NCBI GenBank assembly: GCA_047967505.1
Contig: CM106540.1
Origin: Dipteris shenzhenensis
Lineage: Eukaryota; Polypodiophyta; Polypodiopsida; Gleicheniales
Strand: one strand, 5' to 3'
DNA length: 64,000 nt
Position 1 is the stretch's first letter. The number at the start of each line of letters is the position of its first letter. The translations under genes and the position numbers were made by a program. Of this stretch, positions 47,692 to 58,782 are shown piece by piece. A model generated the notes under the pieces. That model worked only from the letters and a program-made list of their open reading frames with translations. It ran no database searches and was not told the origin of the DNA.

Positions 47692-49790
47692 ATGTGGTCC
47701 ATAGAAGAAGAAAGAACACTACGCGAATTAATCGAAAGTTTGAAGGGGTTGTCAACGAAAGTGTTAGCTTCAATATATCTTGACCAACATCCTAATTCAC
47801 AACACTCATTGATAGCAATATCAAACAAAATATATAAATTGAGAGCAAATGCAGTGAGGACAAATAGCACCACAATACTTCCACTACATTTCAATGAGAA
47901 ATCATCAATAAATCACGCAATTGGAGAAGCAGAGGGCATACAAGGCTCCAACAACTACCCAAACAGCCATGTGTCATGAAAGAGAAAACATAGTGTAAGG
48001 TCACCAATAAATGTATATTTGAAGGTCATAAATGACAGCCCCAAATTCACATGTTCATGTTGTAATATGTTAACATTCAATATGAAGCTACACTCAGTGA
48101 ACAAACATATTGCTTCATTCTTACATGGACATGCATTTCTAATCATCAATGACCCAACCGAGGCTCGGTGGTACTTGCTACAATGCAATAAAGATTAGGA
48201 AAGAACCCATTTTTAGTTCAAAGAATGCATCAATGACTACACCGACCAAGCAGGTTCATCAATTGAACAAAGTAGAGGAACGCCTAATCTCTATCAGGAT
48301 ACCATTTGCAAAAATCAGGGAGTTAACATATGAAGGTCAATATGGTCTTTATGGTAGTGTCATAAATGTATTTACAGATGTTGAAAGGATACATAATGTA
48401 TTGCCTTGCTTCATAGATGACAATGTTGTTGTGATGGTTGGAATAAAGAGAAAATTTGAGTATAACCACAACTACATTAGTGGCACGGTTAGACCCACTT
48501 TAACTATGCATGCTCTTCATGAACTCTTACAGACACCACTATACAAAGAAAATAATGTCCACATAAATCCTTCTTGGAATAAACATATAACGGCAATGCA
48601 AAGGTTGGAGCGCATTCACAATGAATAAACTGATCCTAAAAATGAAAATGGAGAAGAGGAAGACATGCCTACAGACACTCTTATACATGGATTATATAGT
48701 ACACAACAAGTCGTGCACTTTGATGACAAGTCAATAGTGGTTGCGCTATCAAAAGGATACCCACCACTAAGCTTATTCAAAGACAAATTCTGCGAAGAAC
48801 TGGCATTCCCAAAACTATTCTATGGGCACACGCGAAAGTATAACATACTATCAAGAACGAACTATCAAAGTCTAGTGAAGTGGGAACTTAAAAATGTTGA
48901 CTAAAGATTTGCAATGGATATAGAGAACATATTCTTCAAAACAATGAAGGTTCTAGTGAAACAAGTTCTTTCTTCGACATGGGTTAGACTGCGGAAAGGA
49001 CAACTTAACGGCGGTCGACCCTTATAAGCAAAAGATGTCGCGCATGACACAAACATCGAACAATTGCTACAATCCAAAATAGGATATCGAGATTTCACAT
49101 GTCTAAGGACATCTGCAGATTACAAGGAGAAGCTAAAAAAGAATGCAATTGCTATGCTTACTTTTTTCGTTACTTTTTCAGCAGTAGGCAGAGAAACTAT
49201 GGCAGCCCTTGATGACATGCTTACGCGAACTGGACAATAAAAACACATCAAATGAAAGTAATATAATAAGTACAAGCACTCGTAATTTGATTCATTTAGA
49301 TCTAGTCACAACAGCACAATATTATGTTCATAGGTTTCAAGCGATGAAAAATTTGCTAAAACACGATCATACAATTCTAGGACAGGTAGAAGACTTCTTC
49401 TTTGTAGCAGAATTCCAAAATAGAGGCGATCAACATGACCACAGATTGTTGTAGATAAAGAATGCACCCATATATGGACAATCAACAAATCAAGAAATAA
49501 TTTGCTTCATCGACAAGTACATTACTACTGACAACAATCAATTGCAGGTTGAACAACGACAAATACAAATACACAAGCATCATAAAATATGTACAAAAAG
49601 AAGCACGGCGTGCAGGTTTGGCTTCCCAAAACCACCCATGAGACAAACTATGTTGTTAACACCAACAACTAATGTAGTAAACCCAAAACCTTACAAAAAG
49701 TTATACAAAGACATAAATGCGCTACTATCACATCCGAACCAACATGACGGTAATCAAATCCACAGTTGCGAGACCTAGAGGAAAGCGCAG
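47692..49790 (+). pseudogene. Helitron replicase (Rep) N-terminal half, decayed
   Basis: In successive broken frames: a cysteine-rich FTCSCCNMLTF patch (about 48035-48070); the conserved VEERLISIRIPFAKIREL and GQYGLYGSVINVF stretch (about 48270-48375) with NVLPCFIDD; GYPPLSLFKDKFCEELAFP (about 48750-48810); and a Helitron-like N-terminal region YRDFTCLRTSADYKEKLKK with FFVTFSAVGRE (about 49090-49200). Then comes the HUH-type site, EFQNRGDQHDHRLL (about 49408-49450), where the His-hydrophobic-His pair is His-Asp-His. KRSTACRFGFPKPP (about 49600-49640) follows. The Rep family nicks single strands for rolling-circle transposition. Everything after about 49790 (the rest of Rep and the whole Pif1-like helicase) is missing. 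Confidence 0.85.
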
Positions 49791-50249
49791 GGGAATGGAG
49801 CTAGCACCTATAACATTGAAGAAGTTGCAGGGGAGGCGGAGGAGATACAAGATGAACGAAACGTGTGAGAAACGACATGTAGTGCAAAGACATTCGATTA
49901 GTACAAAGAGCCACTTGACTGAAAGGTGCCCGAGGAAGCCAAAAAAGTGAACATAGAAATAACTAAATACTTGATTTTTCTCTTTGAAAGGCAAAAGATT
50001 ACTAATGAAAGGCCAGCTATCATCTTGACCACTTTTTTGACTCCTGGAGGAGTACCACTTGCGGATCACCCTCAAGCATGCTTTTCTATTTCAGTCTCCT
50101 ACATTCCAAGAAAGAACATGAATACTTTGACTTTTACCCCCCAAATCAACAATGCCACCTACGCTACTATGGGGGCAGGCAGCCAAAAACCTCTGTTTGA
50201 AAGCTTTCTAGAGATGACACGAGTAATGAAATGCGAGGCCTAGGAAACA
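49791..50249 (+). other. junction between Helitron relic and PPR gene
   Basis: No recognised domain. A pyrimidine-rich CTATTTCAG near 50092 could be a splice acceptor. This is where the promoter and any first exon of the downstream gene should lie; I could not identify a TATA box. Confidence 0.35.
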
Positions 50250-50509
50250 ATGACTTCTCATACGGCTATGGCTTCGCCAGACGCTTCATGGAGGGGCAAC
50301 CAAGGAGTCACTGGCGCGATAATCCGCCGGAATGCAACTTTCCCGCTCCTCAAACCTGTTGTGGAAGAAATTTCGAGTGCAGGTACGCACGGCAGAGCTC
50401 CACTTGGTTGTCATTGTGATCATGCTTTGCAGATTGTTTAGTGACGGAGCAATCATGGAACGAGTATCTCACGGATCCTTCTCTGTGGTTGGACAACCGA
50501 AAGAGCAAA
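50250..50509 (+). CDS. candidate 5' exons of the OSB-PPR gene (PDF-like motif, first half)
   Basis: Two exons are proposed. Exon 1, ATG 50250 (or ATG 50268) to 50382, encodes an Arg/Ala/Ser-containing N-terminus (GAIIRRNATFPLL) that could be an organelle transit peptide. Exon 2, 50433-50509, encodes SWNEYLTDPSLWLDNRKSK. The join 50382/50433 is GT-AG and in frame, but that intron would be only 50 nt, short for plants, so exon 1 is tentative. Exon 2 ends at a strong donor (AAA then GTAAGT, 50510) and splices in phase 0 to 50602. Together they form the tryptophan-rich first half of a motif that resembles the PDF motif of plant organellar single-stranded DNA-binding proteins. No SSB/OB domain was found upstream. 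Confidence 0.5.
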
Positions 50510-50601
50510 GTAAGTGCGCGTCAAAATTATTTGCACAGGTAAAAGCTAGAAAGGCTCGGACATATCGGCCAGTGTGACGAGTCTGTTCTGAGTTTTAACA
50601 G
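50510..50601 (+). other. predicted intron, 92 nt, GT-AG
   Basis: The donor AAA|GTAAGT at 50510 is near consensus, and the acceptor TTTTAACAG ends at 50601. All three frames contain stops inside. Removing it joins two open frames in phase 0 in the middle of a recognisable motif (DNRKSK then ANPKAPDF), which is the main support. Confidence 0.7.
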
Positions 50602-53600
50602 GCTAATCCAAAGGCTCCAGATTTCAAGCATAAAATCACCACGGATTCATTATGGATAGACGGCTTGAACAATCCAGGTTGGAGTAAAGATATGCTCGAC
50701 AAAATGGAGTCCGGAGGCGGGGGAATGCATGGAGCTAAAGTATCTGGTCAGGCCCGGTCAAATTCTGAAGACCGTGGCTTTGTGAAGAATGACAGCAATT
50801 GCAACGCTAGCTTCAGGGTCGGCGTACAGGTGAAGGCATCTAAAGTACAAGAAGTGCAAGAGAACAATGGCTGGGAAACGATGAGCTTAGAGAAGGCACT
50901 GACTTCTTTAGAACGGATGCCTGAGTTGCCTTTGGTTGAGAACCTTATAGGCATCTTGCAGAAGTGCAGAAAACACAATAATCGAGAATATGGTAAGCGC
51001 TTGCATGCCTACGTGTGCAAACATGGTCTGGAAGCTCATAGGTCTCTTGGCAACTACCTTGTCCCAATGTTGGTAGACTGTGGAAGCATGGGCGATGCTC
51101 TGAAGGTTTTTAACAGCTTGGATGATCCTAACGAGTACTCTTGGACTTCACTCATGATGGGTCATATTGAATGCGGAGAATCACAACAGGTCCTCAATCT
51201 GTACCATAAAATGGAAGAGGATTGCATACATCCTAGCAAGTATACTTTTGTGGCCCTTATAAAGGCTTGTGCTAGGCTGAAGGATGTGGAAAAAGGCTGG
51301 GAATTACACACCGAGATTGCCAGATCGGGTTTGGACAGTAGTCCTTTTGTTGGCAACAGCCTGGTTGATATGTATGCCAAATGTGGCTTGCTTGCTAAAT
51401 CACGGGAAGTGTTTGACAAGCTTCAAGTTCGAGATGTGGTCTCTTGGAATGCACTAATCGCAGGTTATGCCCAACATGGGCTTGGTGAGGAAGCACTGAA
51501 GTGTCTCGAACAGATGCATCTGGAGGGTATCTCTCCGGATGTAATCACGTTCGTTTGTGCCTTGAAAGCTTGTGGTGGCATAGGAGCGGTAGAGAAGGGG
51601 CAAGAAATACACATAGAGATTACCAAAAAGGGCTTGGAAAGAGATCCTTTTCTTGGCAGCACTTTGGTTGATATGTATGCCAAGTGTGGCTTGCTTGCAA
51701 AAGCACGAGAGATGTTTGACAAGCTTCCAATCCGAGATTCAGTGTCATGGAATGCACTTATTTCTGGGTATGTGCAACACGGGCTTGGTGAGGAAGCGCT
51801 AGATTGTTTCAAACAGATGCATCTGGAGGGTGTCTCCCCGGATGCTGTCACATTTATTTGCAGCTTGAAAGCTTGTGGTAGTGTAGGAGCCATAGACAAG
51901 GGCCGAGAGATCTATGTTGAAATTGCTAGAAAGGGCTTGGAAAAAGATCCTTGTATTGGCAATACATTGGTCGATTTGTACGCCAAATGTGGCTTACTTG
52001 CGAAAGCACGGGAAGTGTTTGACAAGCTTCCAGAGCAAGGTGTAGTGACTTGGAATGTGCTAATCGTGGGATATGTTGAACACGGTCTTGGTGAGGAAGC
52101 GCTGAACTGTTTTGAACAGATGCAACTGGAGGGGGTATCTCCAGATGATGTCACATTTGTTTGCAGCTTGAAAGCCTGTGGCAACCTAGGAGCCATTGAT
52201 AAGTTCTGCAAAATACATGCAGAGATTGCCAGAAAGGGGTTGGAAAGAGATCCTTGTGTCGGCAACACCTTGGTCGATACATATGCAAAATGTGGTGCAA
52301 TTGCAAGAGCATGGGAAGCGTTGGACATGCTTCCCGTTCCAGATGTAGTCCCATGGACTGCGCTTATCGCTGGATATGCTGAACATGGACTTGGTGAGGA
52401 AGCGCTAGACTGTTTCCAACAGATGCTTCTGAAGGGTGTGTCTCCGAATGATGTGACTTTTGCTTGCATCTTGAAAGCTTGTGCCAGCATAAGAGCCATA
52501 GACAAGGGCCGCCAAATACATGCTGATATTGTCAGAAATGGGCTGGAAAGAGATCCTTGTGTTGGCAACAGCTTGGTCGATATGTATGCCAAATGTGGCT
52601 CTCTTGTAAAAGCACAAGAAGCTTTTGACAAGCTTCAGGTTCGAGATGTAGTCTCATGGACTGCACTAATTGCAGGGTATGCCCAACATGGGCTTGATGA
52701 AGAAGCACTGCACTGTTTCCAACAGATGCAACTGGAGGGTGTGTCTCCGAATGTAGTCTCATGGACCGCATTGATCGCAGGATATGCACAGCTAGGACAA
52801 AGTGAGATTGTTTTCCATATGCTTGAGAGAATGACAGGGGAAGGCATAAAGCCAGACGGGGTCACATTTCTTAGTGTTCTTACTGCATGCAGTCATGCAG
52901 GTTTAGTGGATAAGGGCCAAAAGTTGTTTGAGGCAATGAGCAAAGACAATGGCGTCACTCCCTCTATTGAGCACTACACTTGCCTTCTTGACATCCTTGG
53001 CCGTGCAGGCCAATTAGATAAGGCCGTGGCGATGGTGGAGAGGATGCCTTTCGAACCTAATCTTGCGGTGTGGCTTACTGTGTTGAGTGCTTGTCGAAAG
53101 TGGGGTAATGTGGAGTTGGGAAGACAAGCCTTTGAACATGCAGTACAATTGGACGAAAAGGATGCTGCTGCTTATGTCTTGATGTCCAACATCTATGCAG
53201 ATTCGCACATGCAGGATGATGAGAAGAAGGTGGAGGCAATGAGAGTAAAAGGACAAGCACAGAAGAAGCTAGAACAGAGTTGGACTGAAGCTGATGGAAT
53301 CCTGCATATCTTTGTGGTGGGGGGAATGACGCATCCCCAAAGCAAAGATATATATGCAAAGCTAGAAGCCCTTTCCCTCACAATGCAGGAGGAAGGGTAT
53401 GTCCTAGATTTGCCTCGTCTGCCACAGGACATATCTGATGATACAAAGAAAAATGGGTTATGTGGGCACAGCGAGAAGCTGGCTATTGTGTGTGCCCTAC
53501 TCAATACACCCAAGCCAACACCAGTACGCATTGTCAAAAATCTCCGTGTTTGTGATGACTGTCATGTTGCTGCTACACTTATATCAAAGATAGAGCAGCG

Positions 53601-53676
53601 GACTATTCTTTTCAGAGATGCAAACCGCCTTCATCTTTTCAGAGAAGGATCTTGTACTTGTGGAGAGTATTGGTGA
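50602..53676 (+). CDS. PPR protein, PLS class with E and DYW deaminase domains
   Basis: An open terminal exon of 1024 codons encodes an RNA-binding editing factor for mitochondria or plastids. It opens with ANPKAPDFKHK and TDSLWIDGLNNPGW (second half of a PDF-like motif) after an acceptor TTTTAACAG. The first in-frame ATG is 50692. PPR repeats begin about codon 95 of the ATG form. Six P-L-S triplets of exactly 303 nt start at 51109, 51412, 51715, 52018, 52321 and 52624, with AGYAQHGLGEEAL and LVDMYAKCG hallmarks. E/E+ regions follow (HYTCLLDILGRAGQLDKA, SWTEADGILHIF, HPQSKDIYAKLEAL). The DYW deaminase has HSEKLAI (HxE) and CDDCH (CxxC), so cytidine deamination chemistry looks intact. The C-terminus is CGEYW instead of CGDYW, and RLHLF replaces the usual RFHHF. 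Antisense frames of over 100 codons are shadows of the repeats. RNA target unknown. Confidence 0.95.
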   Translation, partial: ANPKAPDFKHKITTDSLWIDGLNNPGWSKDMLDKMESGGGGMHGAKVSGQARSNSEDRGFVKNDSNCNASFRVGVQVKASKVQEVQENNGWETMSLEKALTSLERMPELPLVENLIGILQKCRKHNNREYGKRLHAYVCKHGLEAHRSLGNYLVPMLVDCGSMGDALKVFNSLDDPNEYSWTSLMMGHIECGESQQVLNLYHKMEEDCIHPSKYTFVALIKACARLKDVEKGWELHTEIARSGLDSSPFVGNSLVDMYAKCGLLAKSREVFDKLQVRDVVSWNALIAGYAQHGLGEEALKCLEQMHLEGISPDVITFVCALKACGGIGAVEKGQEIHIEITKKGLERDPFLGSTLVDMYAKCGLLAKAREMFDKLPIRDSVSWNALISGYVQHGLGEEALDCFKQMHLEGVSPDAVTFICSLKACGSVGAIDKGREIYVEIARKGLEKDPCIGNTLVDLYAKCGLLAKAREVFDKLPEQGVVTWNVLIVGYVEHGLGEEALNCFEQMQLEGVSPDDVTFVCSLKACGNLGAIDKFCKIHAEIARKGLERDPCVGNTLVDTYAKCGAIARAWEALDMLPVPDVVPWTALIAGYAEHGLGEEALDCFQQMLLKGVSPNDVTFACILKACASIRAIDKGRQIHADIVRNGLERDPCVGNSLVDMYAKCGSLVKAQEAFDKLQVRDVVSWTALIAGYAQHGLDEEALHCFQQMQLEGVSPNVVSWTALIAGYAQLGQSEIVFHMLERMTGEGIKPDGVTFLSVLTACSHAGLVDKGQKLFEAMSKDNGVTPSIEHYTCLLDILGRAGQLDKAVAMVERMPFEPNLAVWLTVLSACRKWGNVELGRQAFEHAVQLDEKDAAAYVLMSNIYADSHMQDDEKKVEAMRVKGQAQKKLEQSWTEADGILHIFVVGGMTHPQSKDIYAKLEALSLTMQEEGYVLDLPRLPQDISDDTKKNGLCGHSEKLAIVCALLNTPKPTPVRIVKNLRVCDDCHVAATLISKIEQRTILFRDANRLHLFREGSCTCGEYW

Positions 53677-56200
53677 TGCTATTGCATTAAATTAGCCAGC
53701 ACCCCTCTTATTCAAAATGTTAATGCTGTAATGATGAGGCATACTTGAAAGTGAGGTGGATCATGGTTTGGGCAGTTGCTTTTGTAAGACCATGACGTGT
53801 TGCTAAAAACAAGGTGGTTTGATTTATGGACAGAATTGGAGACTTTTGTGGCGCTTTTTGTGGATGCGATGTTATGATCAATTTCCAAATTCAGTTTAAA
53901 GGGAGCAAGCCAAGAAGGTCGAAGCAAGGAGACACAAGGGCTCAAGCATGCAACAAGCAACAAAGCAAACACACATCTATTTCTAAGCAACTTGTAAAGA
54001 AAAATAGCGATAAAGCTACCTTGAGATGTAAGCGCCTGATGCCATAATGCCATTACTGTGATCACAGTTATGCTTGATCCTTCTCTCCCAACTTGCTGAG
54101 CGCTGCTTGGTCATTGAAATGGTCATCAAGATCCAATGAAGAATCCTCAATGTGGTCTACATCATTGTAATGGTTATCAAGATCAAATGAAGAATCAGAA
54201 TCCTCAAATGGCATCAATTTATGTATTTTCCCATGAAGTTTCACCTTTTTGGGAACTATGGAACCTTTATTCTTTCATTCCTGATCAGTGATCCATGAGC
54301 TCATCCTCTTAAGAAAAAATCCTGTACACCATCTTGTAACATACTCTCAATCCAAGTCAATCTCAATCTTGAAGGAATCAAAGAGCTGAAATAATTCAAC
54401 TATCTCTTACATCTATGAAGACTCTTCTCTATGACTCCTTCCTTCAGGCGCTTCTCCTCTACGGCTAAATCAACTGGCTACATCCTACCCACAAACTAGG
54501 TGTCTTCTTCCTCATCGTGTGCAGAGGCTTCGAAAGGGCAAGAGATGGTCTCTTTGAACCTCTAGCACCGCGGCTCTGTATGTCTACCATTTCTTTGAAT
54601 GGGAAAAACATAAATTCTCACTCTTTTTTTCACATTCACTGCACATGCACTCCTAAGCTGAGCTAAGGGTATTACCTCCAAGGCCAATCAAATAAATTAC
54701 TGGAGAAAAGCAAGCTCTAATACCTCTGAGAGTCCTGCTTTAGTGGAAGCATGTTTCTAAAGATTTTTTTAATTAACATTGAAATTAATCAGAATAATAG
54801 GTTTCATTTCCATATACGTCTAAAACATAAAATAAAAGGGATTTGGAACATAGAAAAAGCGACACTGCATGGGATGCGAATAAGGATCTCTCTCCATTAG
54901 AGCTAAGCCCTGTCATATTCTCTGCATTCCAGTAATGCCAGTAATATGCTTAATCTACTGTCCATGACTGTCAAGTCACTGTCAAATCATCAGGCAATCA
55001 CTGTCAAATCATCGGGCAGAGAATGGGTAGACTATTCCAAGTATTGCAATCACACTAGGTGCTGTAGTGTGGTTGGTGTCAGATCTAGATGATGCTCCAA
55101 AGCAGTGAACACTCATTTCCTTCAGGAATTGAGAGCTGATGGCAGAAGCTGCTGGTGTGGGTAGGTGAACACTAAGCAAGGAAGGCTGCTGAAGAAATGG
55201 CTCGTTTAATGGAATGAACTCATCAAACTGTTGTGGCCTTTTGTCTAAGATGCACTATTTTACCTTCCCCCAAGATTATGCAAACAAAATTATTTTTTCA
55301 CCTTTGATCCCCTATAATAACCTCCATGAGACAATCTTCATTTCATCTAACAAGGTCTGAAGAACCACATCTAACCTCTATCTCTTTCGTTTCAAAAAGT
55401 TGTTTGGATAATTCTTTATGTGCGTCTATCTTTGACCTTTAATTTTGCCACCCTCCAACATGCAAGCAATGTCATCCTACATATCACAAGTTAGCCCAAA
55501 TTTGGATTCCAATAAAAAATGATATTGTTTCCATAAGGCATATGAAGGCTTACTTTTTACAAAAACAAGGCTAATCTCTCTATAGTATTGGATCCTAAAG
55601 TCATGATAGGAAAATTTGATCTTATTTCCATAAGGCGTATGAAGACTAGTTTTACAAAAAACAAAGCTAGTCTCTCCATAGCATTGGATCCTAAAGTCAT
55701 GACAAGATATGACTTGTCATTCTACCTCATGAAATCAAGGTAGCTATAATGAAAAAAATTGGTTGTTTGGATAAATGACATACCGTGTCAAGTCATTTGT
55801 CACTGTCACTGTTATGGTCCCATGCTAGTAGAGTAGCCTCTTTCTTTATAAGACCTATATATTATTCACAATCCCTTATTTTGAAGTGCATAGATACTCT
55901 ATACATAATTTCCTCCTTGCCTTTGCACTTTGGCAAACCCAATGATTAAAAAATCATAAGGCTTATCCTCAAAAAGTAAAAACTACTCTTTGTAAGACAA
56001 ATCAACAATGAGATGGAAGGGCCTTTTTTTTTAAAAATGATTTGTTTTCATTTTGGCCCTCTAGTTTCCACACAAAGTGGATGTGGATCCTACGTTCTAG
56101 TGGTTGGAATTTAGTATTAGTAGGGTCAATAGGGAGCTCGTGTAGCTTCTCATCATCAGCAGGTTTTAAGTTCACACATCCACAAGCCTCTATGACCTCA
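53677..56200. other. 3' flank and intergenic DNA with small duplications
   Basis: No gene recognised. Small tandem repeats: CACTGTCAAATCATCRGGCA twice near 54975-55018; and a 97-bp duplication at 55521-55617 and 55618-55712 (shared TTTCCATAAGGC and TTGGATCCTAAAGTCATGA). The remainder is AT-rich with stops in all frames. Confidence 0.6.
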
Positions 56201-56261
56201 TTTTCTCATTGAGGGAATTCTATTGTGTCTACAATCTGAGCAACCCCAATTGGACCAACGA

Positions 56262-56435
56262 CCTTCTTATCCTTATCCTCATCACTCCTTTGCACATTGT
56301 ATCCTCATCCTCATCCTTCTTGTTATCCTTCTCACCCTCATCCTCATCACTTGGAGGACCAACATCCTTGTCCTCATCCTCATCACTACTCTCCTCATTA
56401 ACCTTCTTGCCCTCATCATCATCACTATTCTACTG
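56262..56435 (-). repeat. (TCATCC)n-like imperfect minisatellite
   Basis: The plus strand is dense in TCATCCTCATCC-type words with interruptions. Read on the minus strand it would encode a Glu/Asp-rich tract. No flanking domain shows that it belongs to a gene. 56436-57870 has no recognised feature apart from short open frames. Confidence 0.6.
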
Positions 56436-57879
56436 AACTACCACTTGCACCTCCCTTTGGCTAGATTTGGCCTTCTTCTTTGGTGTCTCCATTCCTACAC
56501 ATTGAGACCTCTTCTTTTCTTCTCCTTGATGGAAGGAGATACATTTTTTACGTCCTTTGTGGTTATTCCCTATGGAAGCATGTAGCAAGTGAGCCTTGGT
56601 AGGGGGCCGCCGATCGGCTTGGAGATCATACTTCCTCTCATTGATGACAATATGCTTGGGAGGAGAAGCTTGGATCTCATAGTACCTCTCAATGATGATG
56701 ATTTTCTTGGGAAGAGTATTATTTCCTTCTCATTCTAGTGAAGAAGACGTGTGAGCTATCCTCCTCACGAGTCATAATACTACTACTCTCTCACTATCTT
56801 AACCATTTGAAAAATTCCTCATCTTTTTAGTGAAGGCCACCTCTGTTGATGGTGGACTTTGTCCTTAATTTCTTTGGGTGCTTCATTGAGGTGATTTTTG
56901 GAGAGGAAGAGGAGGATCCTAGAACTTAGATTGTCTCTTATTTTCTTCTCTAATCGATAATCTTCTACTTCATGGATCTGCAATATCAATGAATTTGAAA
57001 TAAAAAACATGATTTTTGGAGAGAAAAGTGTAGGATGTAATAGGGATTTAATGCACAAAAGGCAAGGAATAGGGGAAAATCCCAAAAGAGCTAGGTAACC
57101 TAAAATACTAAAATCTCCATCAAAAGAAAACAATTAAAAGAAAACTCAAGCCAAAAAAATATACATTGTGATCTTGAGGGTAGGTCAATAAGAAAATCCG
57201 CTCCCTAAGATCAAAATTGAGTGGACAAGCTCGATTAACATGTGATTGCATGAAAATTAATTTGAAGGATGGGATTTCCTTGCCTATGCTCTAAATTTTA
57301 TATCAACATTTAACATATCCTATAGCCTGGATCTTTAGAATTAGAATTGAGTACACAAATAAGCAAATCCAATCCTTGGTATTGGATTTGCATTTAATCA
57401 ATTGCTACCAATCTTGGGGGTGGGATTAGCATGTAGCCACATATGATAATCATGACTAGATTGGATTAGGTTGCAAACATACATGTAGTTGCTAACAAAT
57501 TTATATTGGGTTTGTCTATGAGTACATTCAAATCCAATCCCTGGGATCAAATTATCTTGTGGCTTCATGGTTTATCTAACCCTCATAGTTGGCTTGTTAA
57601 TGAAGGGAAGTTTCTAATTTCATGGACTTACATACCATTTTAAAATAGGAGGGGGTTCAAAAATACTTATCTAATATGATTATGGTATGTACATGTATGG
57701 AAGAAACTAAAAACACACTATTCAAAATTTTTGGACTTGTGTAAAGTCCAATTTGAGAAATGGACTAAAAAACAGTCCAAAATTTTTGAATATACTAGTA
57801 ATGTTGTTTTTTGAACTCGATTTGACAACTCAAAACAAAAGATTTGCTGATTAAGTACTAAGAACATCAATGCATAACC

Positions 57880-58195
57880 AAATCTCTTACAAAGGTGGTC
57901 TACATAAACATCTTCATAACTTCACAAAAATCTCTTACAAAGGTGGTCTACATAAATATCTTCATAACTTCTTGTGAATTGAGCTACTATCACCTAAGAA
58001 CATCAATAGATGACCAATAATAGATGACCAATTCTCTTAGAAAGGTGGTGTAAATAAACACCTTTATGTATAAGTGGTGTGCACACACCTTTATGATCAT
58101 TTCTTTTAGAAAGGTGGTGTACATAAACCCCTTAGAAAGGTAGTGTGGATAAATCCTTTTATGTGTAAGTGGTGTACATATACACCTCACTTGGT
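57880..58195 (+). repeat. short repeats that each form a GGTGT...ACACC hairpin
   Basis: At least six copies of AAGGTGGTNTACATAAACACCTT-like units lie between 57891 and 58190. The first two form a 49-bp tandem pair with TCTTCATAACTTC. Within units GGTGT and ACACC can pair over a 4-6 nt loop (for example near 58046, 58074, 58117 and 58170). No coding sense. Confidence 0.65.
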
Positions 58196-58394
58196 ATTAA
58201 AAAACACCCTTAACTGTAAAAATACATTTAACATAAAGTTTAAAATACACCATTAAGTATAAAATGGACCTCATAAACAATCTTTATACACAATAATGAG
58301 AGTAAAGAAATAAAAAAAGTAGTAAACTTTTTATTAGATATTCGCTTTACATAGAAGTTCAAAACTTGTGATTACAAAGCCGTTAGCCATCATG

Positions 58395-58634
58395 TTACTC
58401 AGTACCAATGTCCTCAATGCCAGGCCCTTGACTACCAGGGTCCTGACTAATAGGCTGCTCTAAGACTGGAGTCTCAGTAGCAAGGTCCTCAGTACTTTGC
58501 TCTTCAGTTCCAAGCACCTGACTAGTAGGCTGCTCTAGAGTCTCATGACCAAGTTCTTGGTGAGTAGGGACCTGGCTACTAGGTTCCTGACTAGTAGGCT
58601 GCTCTGGAGTCTGTAAGTCATGGTTGAAAACCAT
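58395..58634 (-). CDS. short Gln/Pro/Thr/Ser repeat ORF downstream of the unknown gene
   Basis: A 79-codon minus frame (start ATG at 58634) encodes repeated EQPTSQ / QEPSSQ / LEQPISQ units, acidic and without any domain. It lies in another frame about 150 bp after the stop of the 58783-60729 frame. The main frame itself would run on past TAG (58785-58783) for about 40 codons. So this may be a frameshifted low-complexity tail of that gene, or just a short tandem repeat. Confidence 0.35.
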   Translation of the reverse strand: MVFNHDLQTPEQPTSQEPSSQVPTHQELGHETLEQPTSQVLGTEEQSTEDLATETPVLEQPISQDPGSQGPGIEDIGTE

Positions 58635-58782
58635 CTATGCCTCCTGGTAACTCCTCCTGGTCATGCTTTGCCTGGTCCATACCTTCTTTGAGTAAGGCTT
58701 CCTTGCTTGATCCACTTGCATGTCCTTCACCCAAGATCAAGGGTGCCTTCCTCACTTTTAATTTCAAGGGAAGTGCTTCCAC

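Noticed and set aside
50748-53537. Antisense open frames of up to 239 codons opposite the PPR gene
   Set aside because: They repeat with the 303-nt period of the PPR triplets and are shadows of the sense coding sequence.
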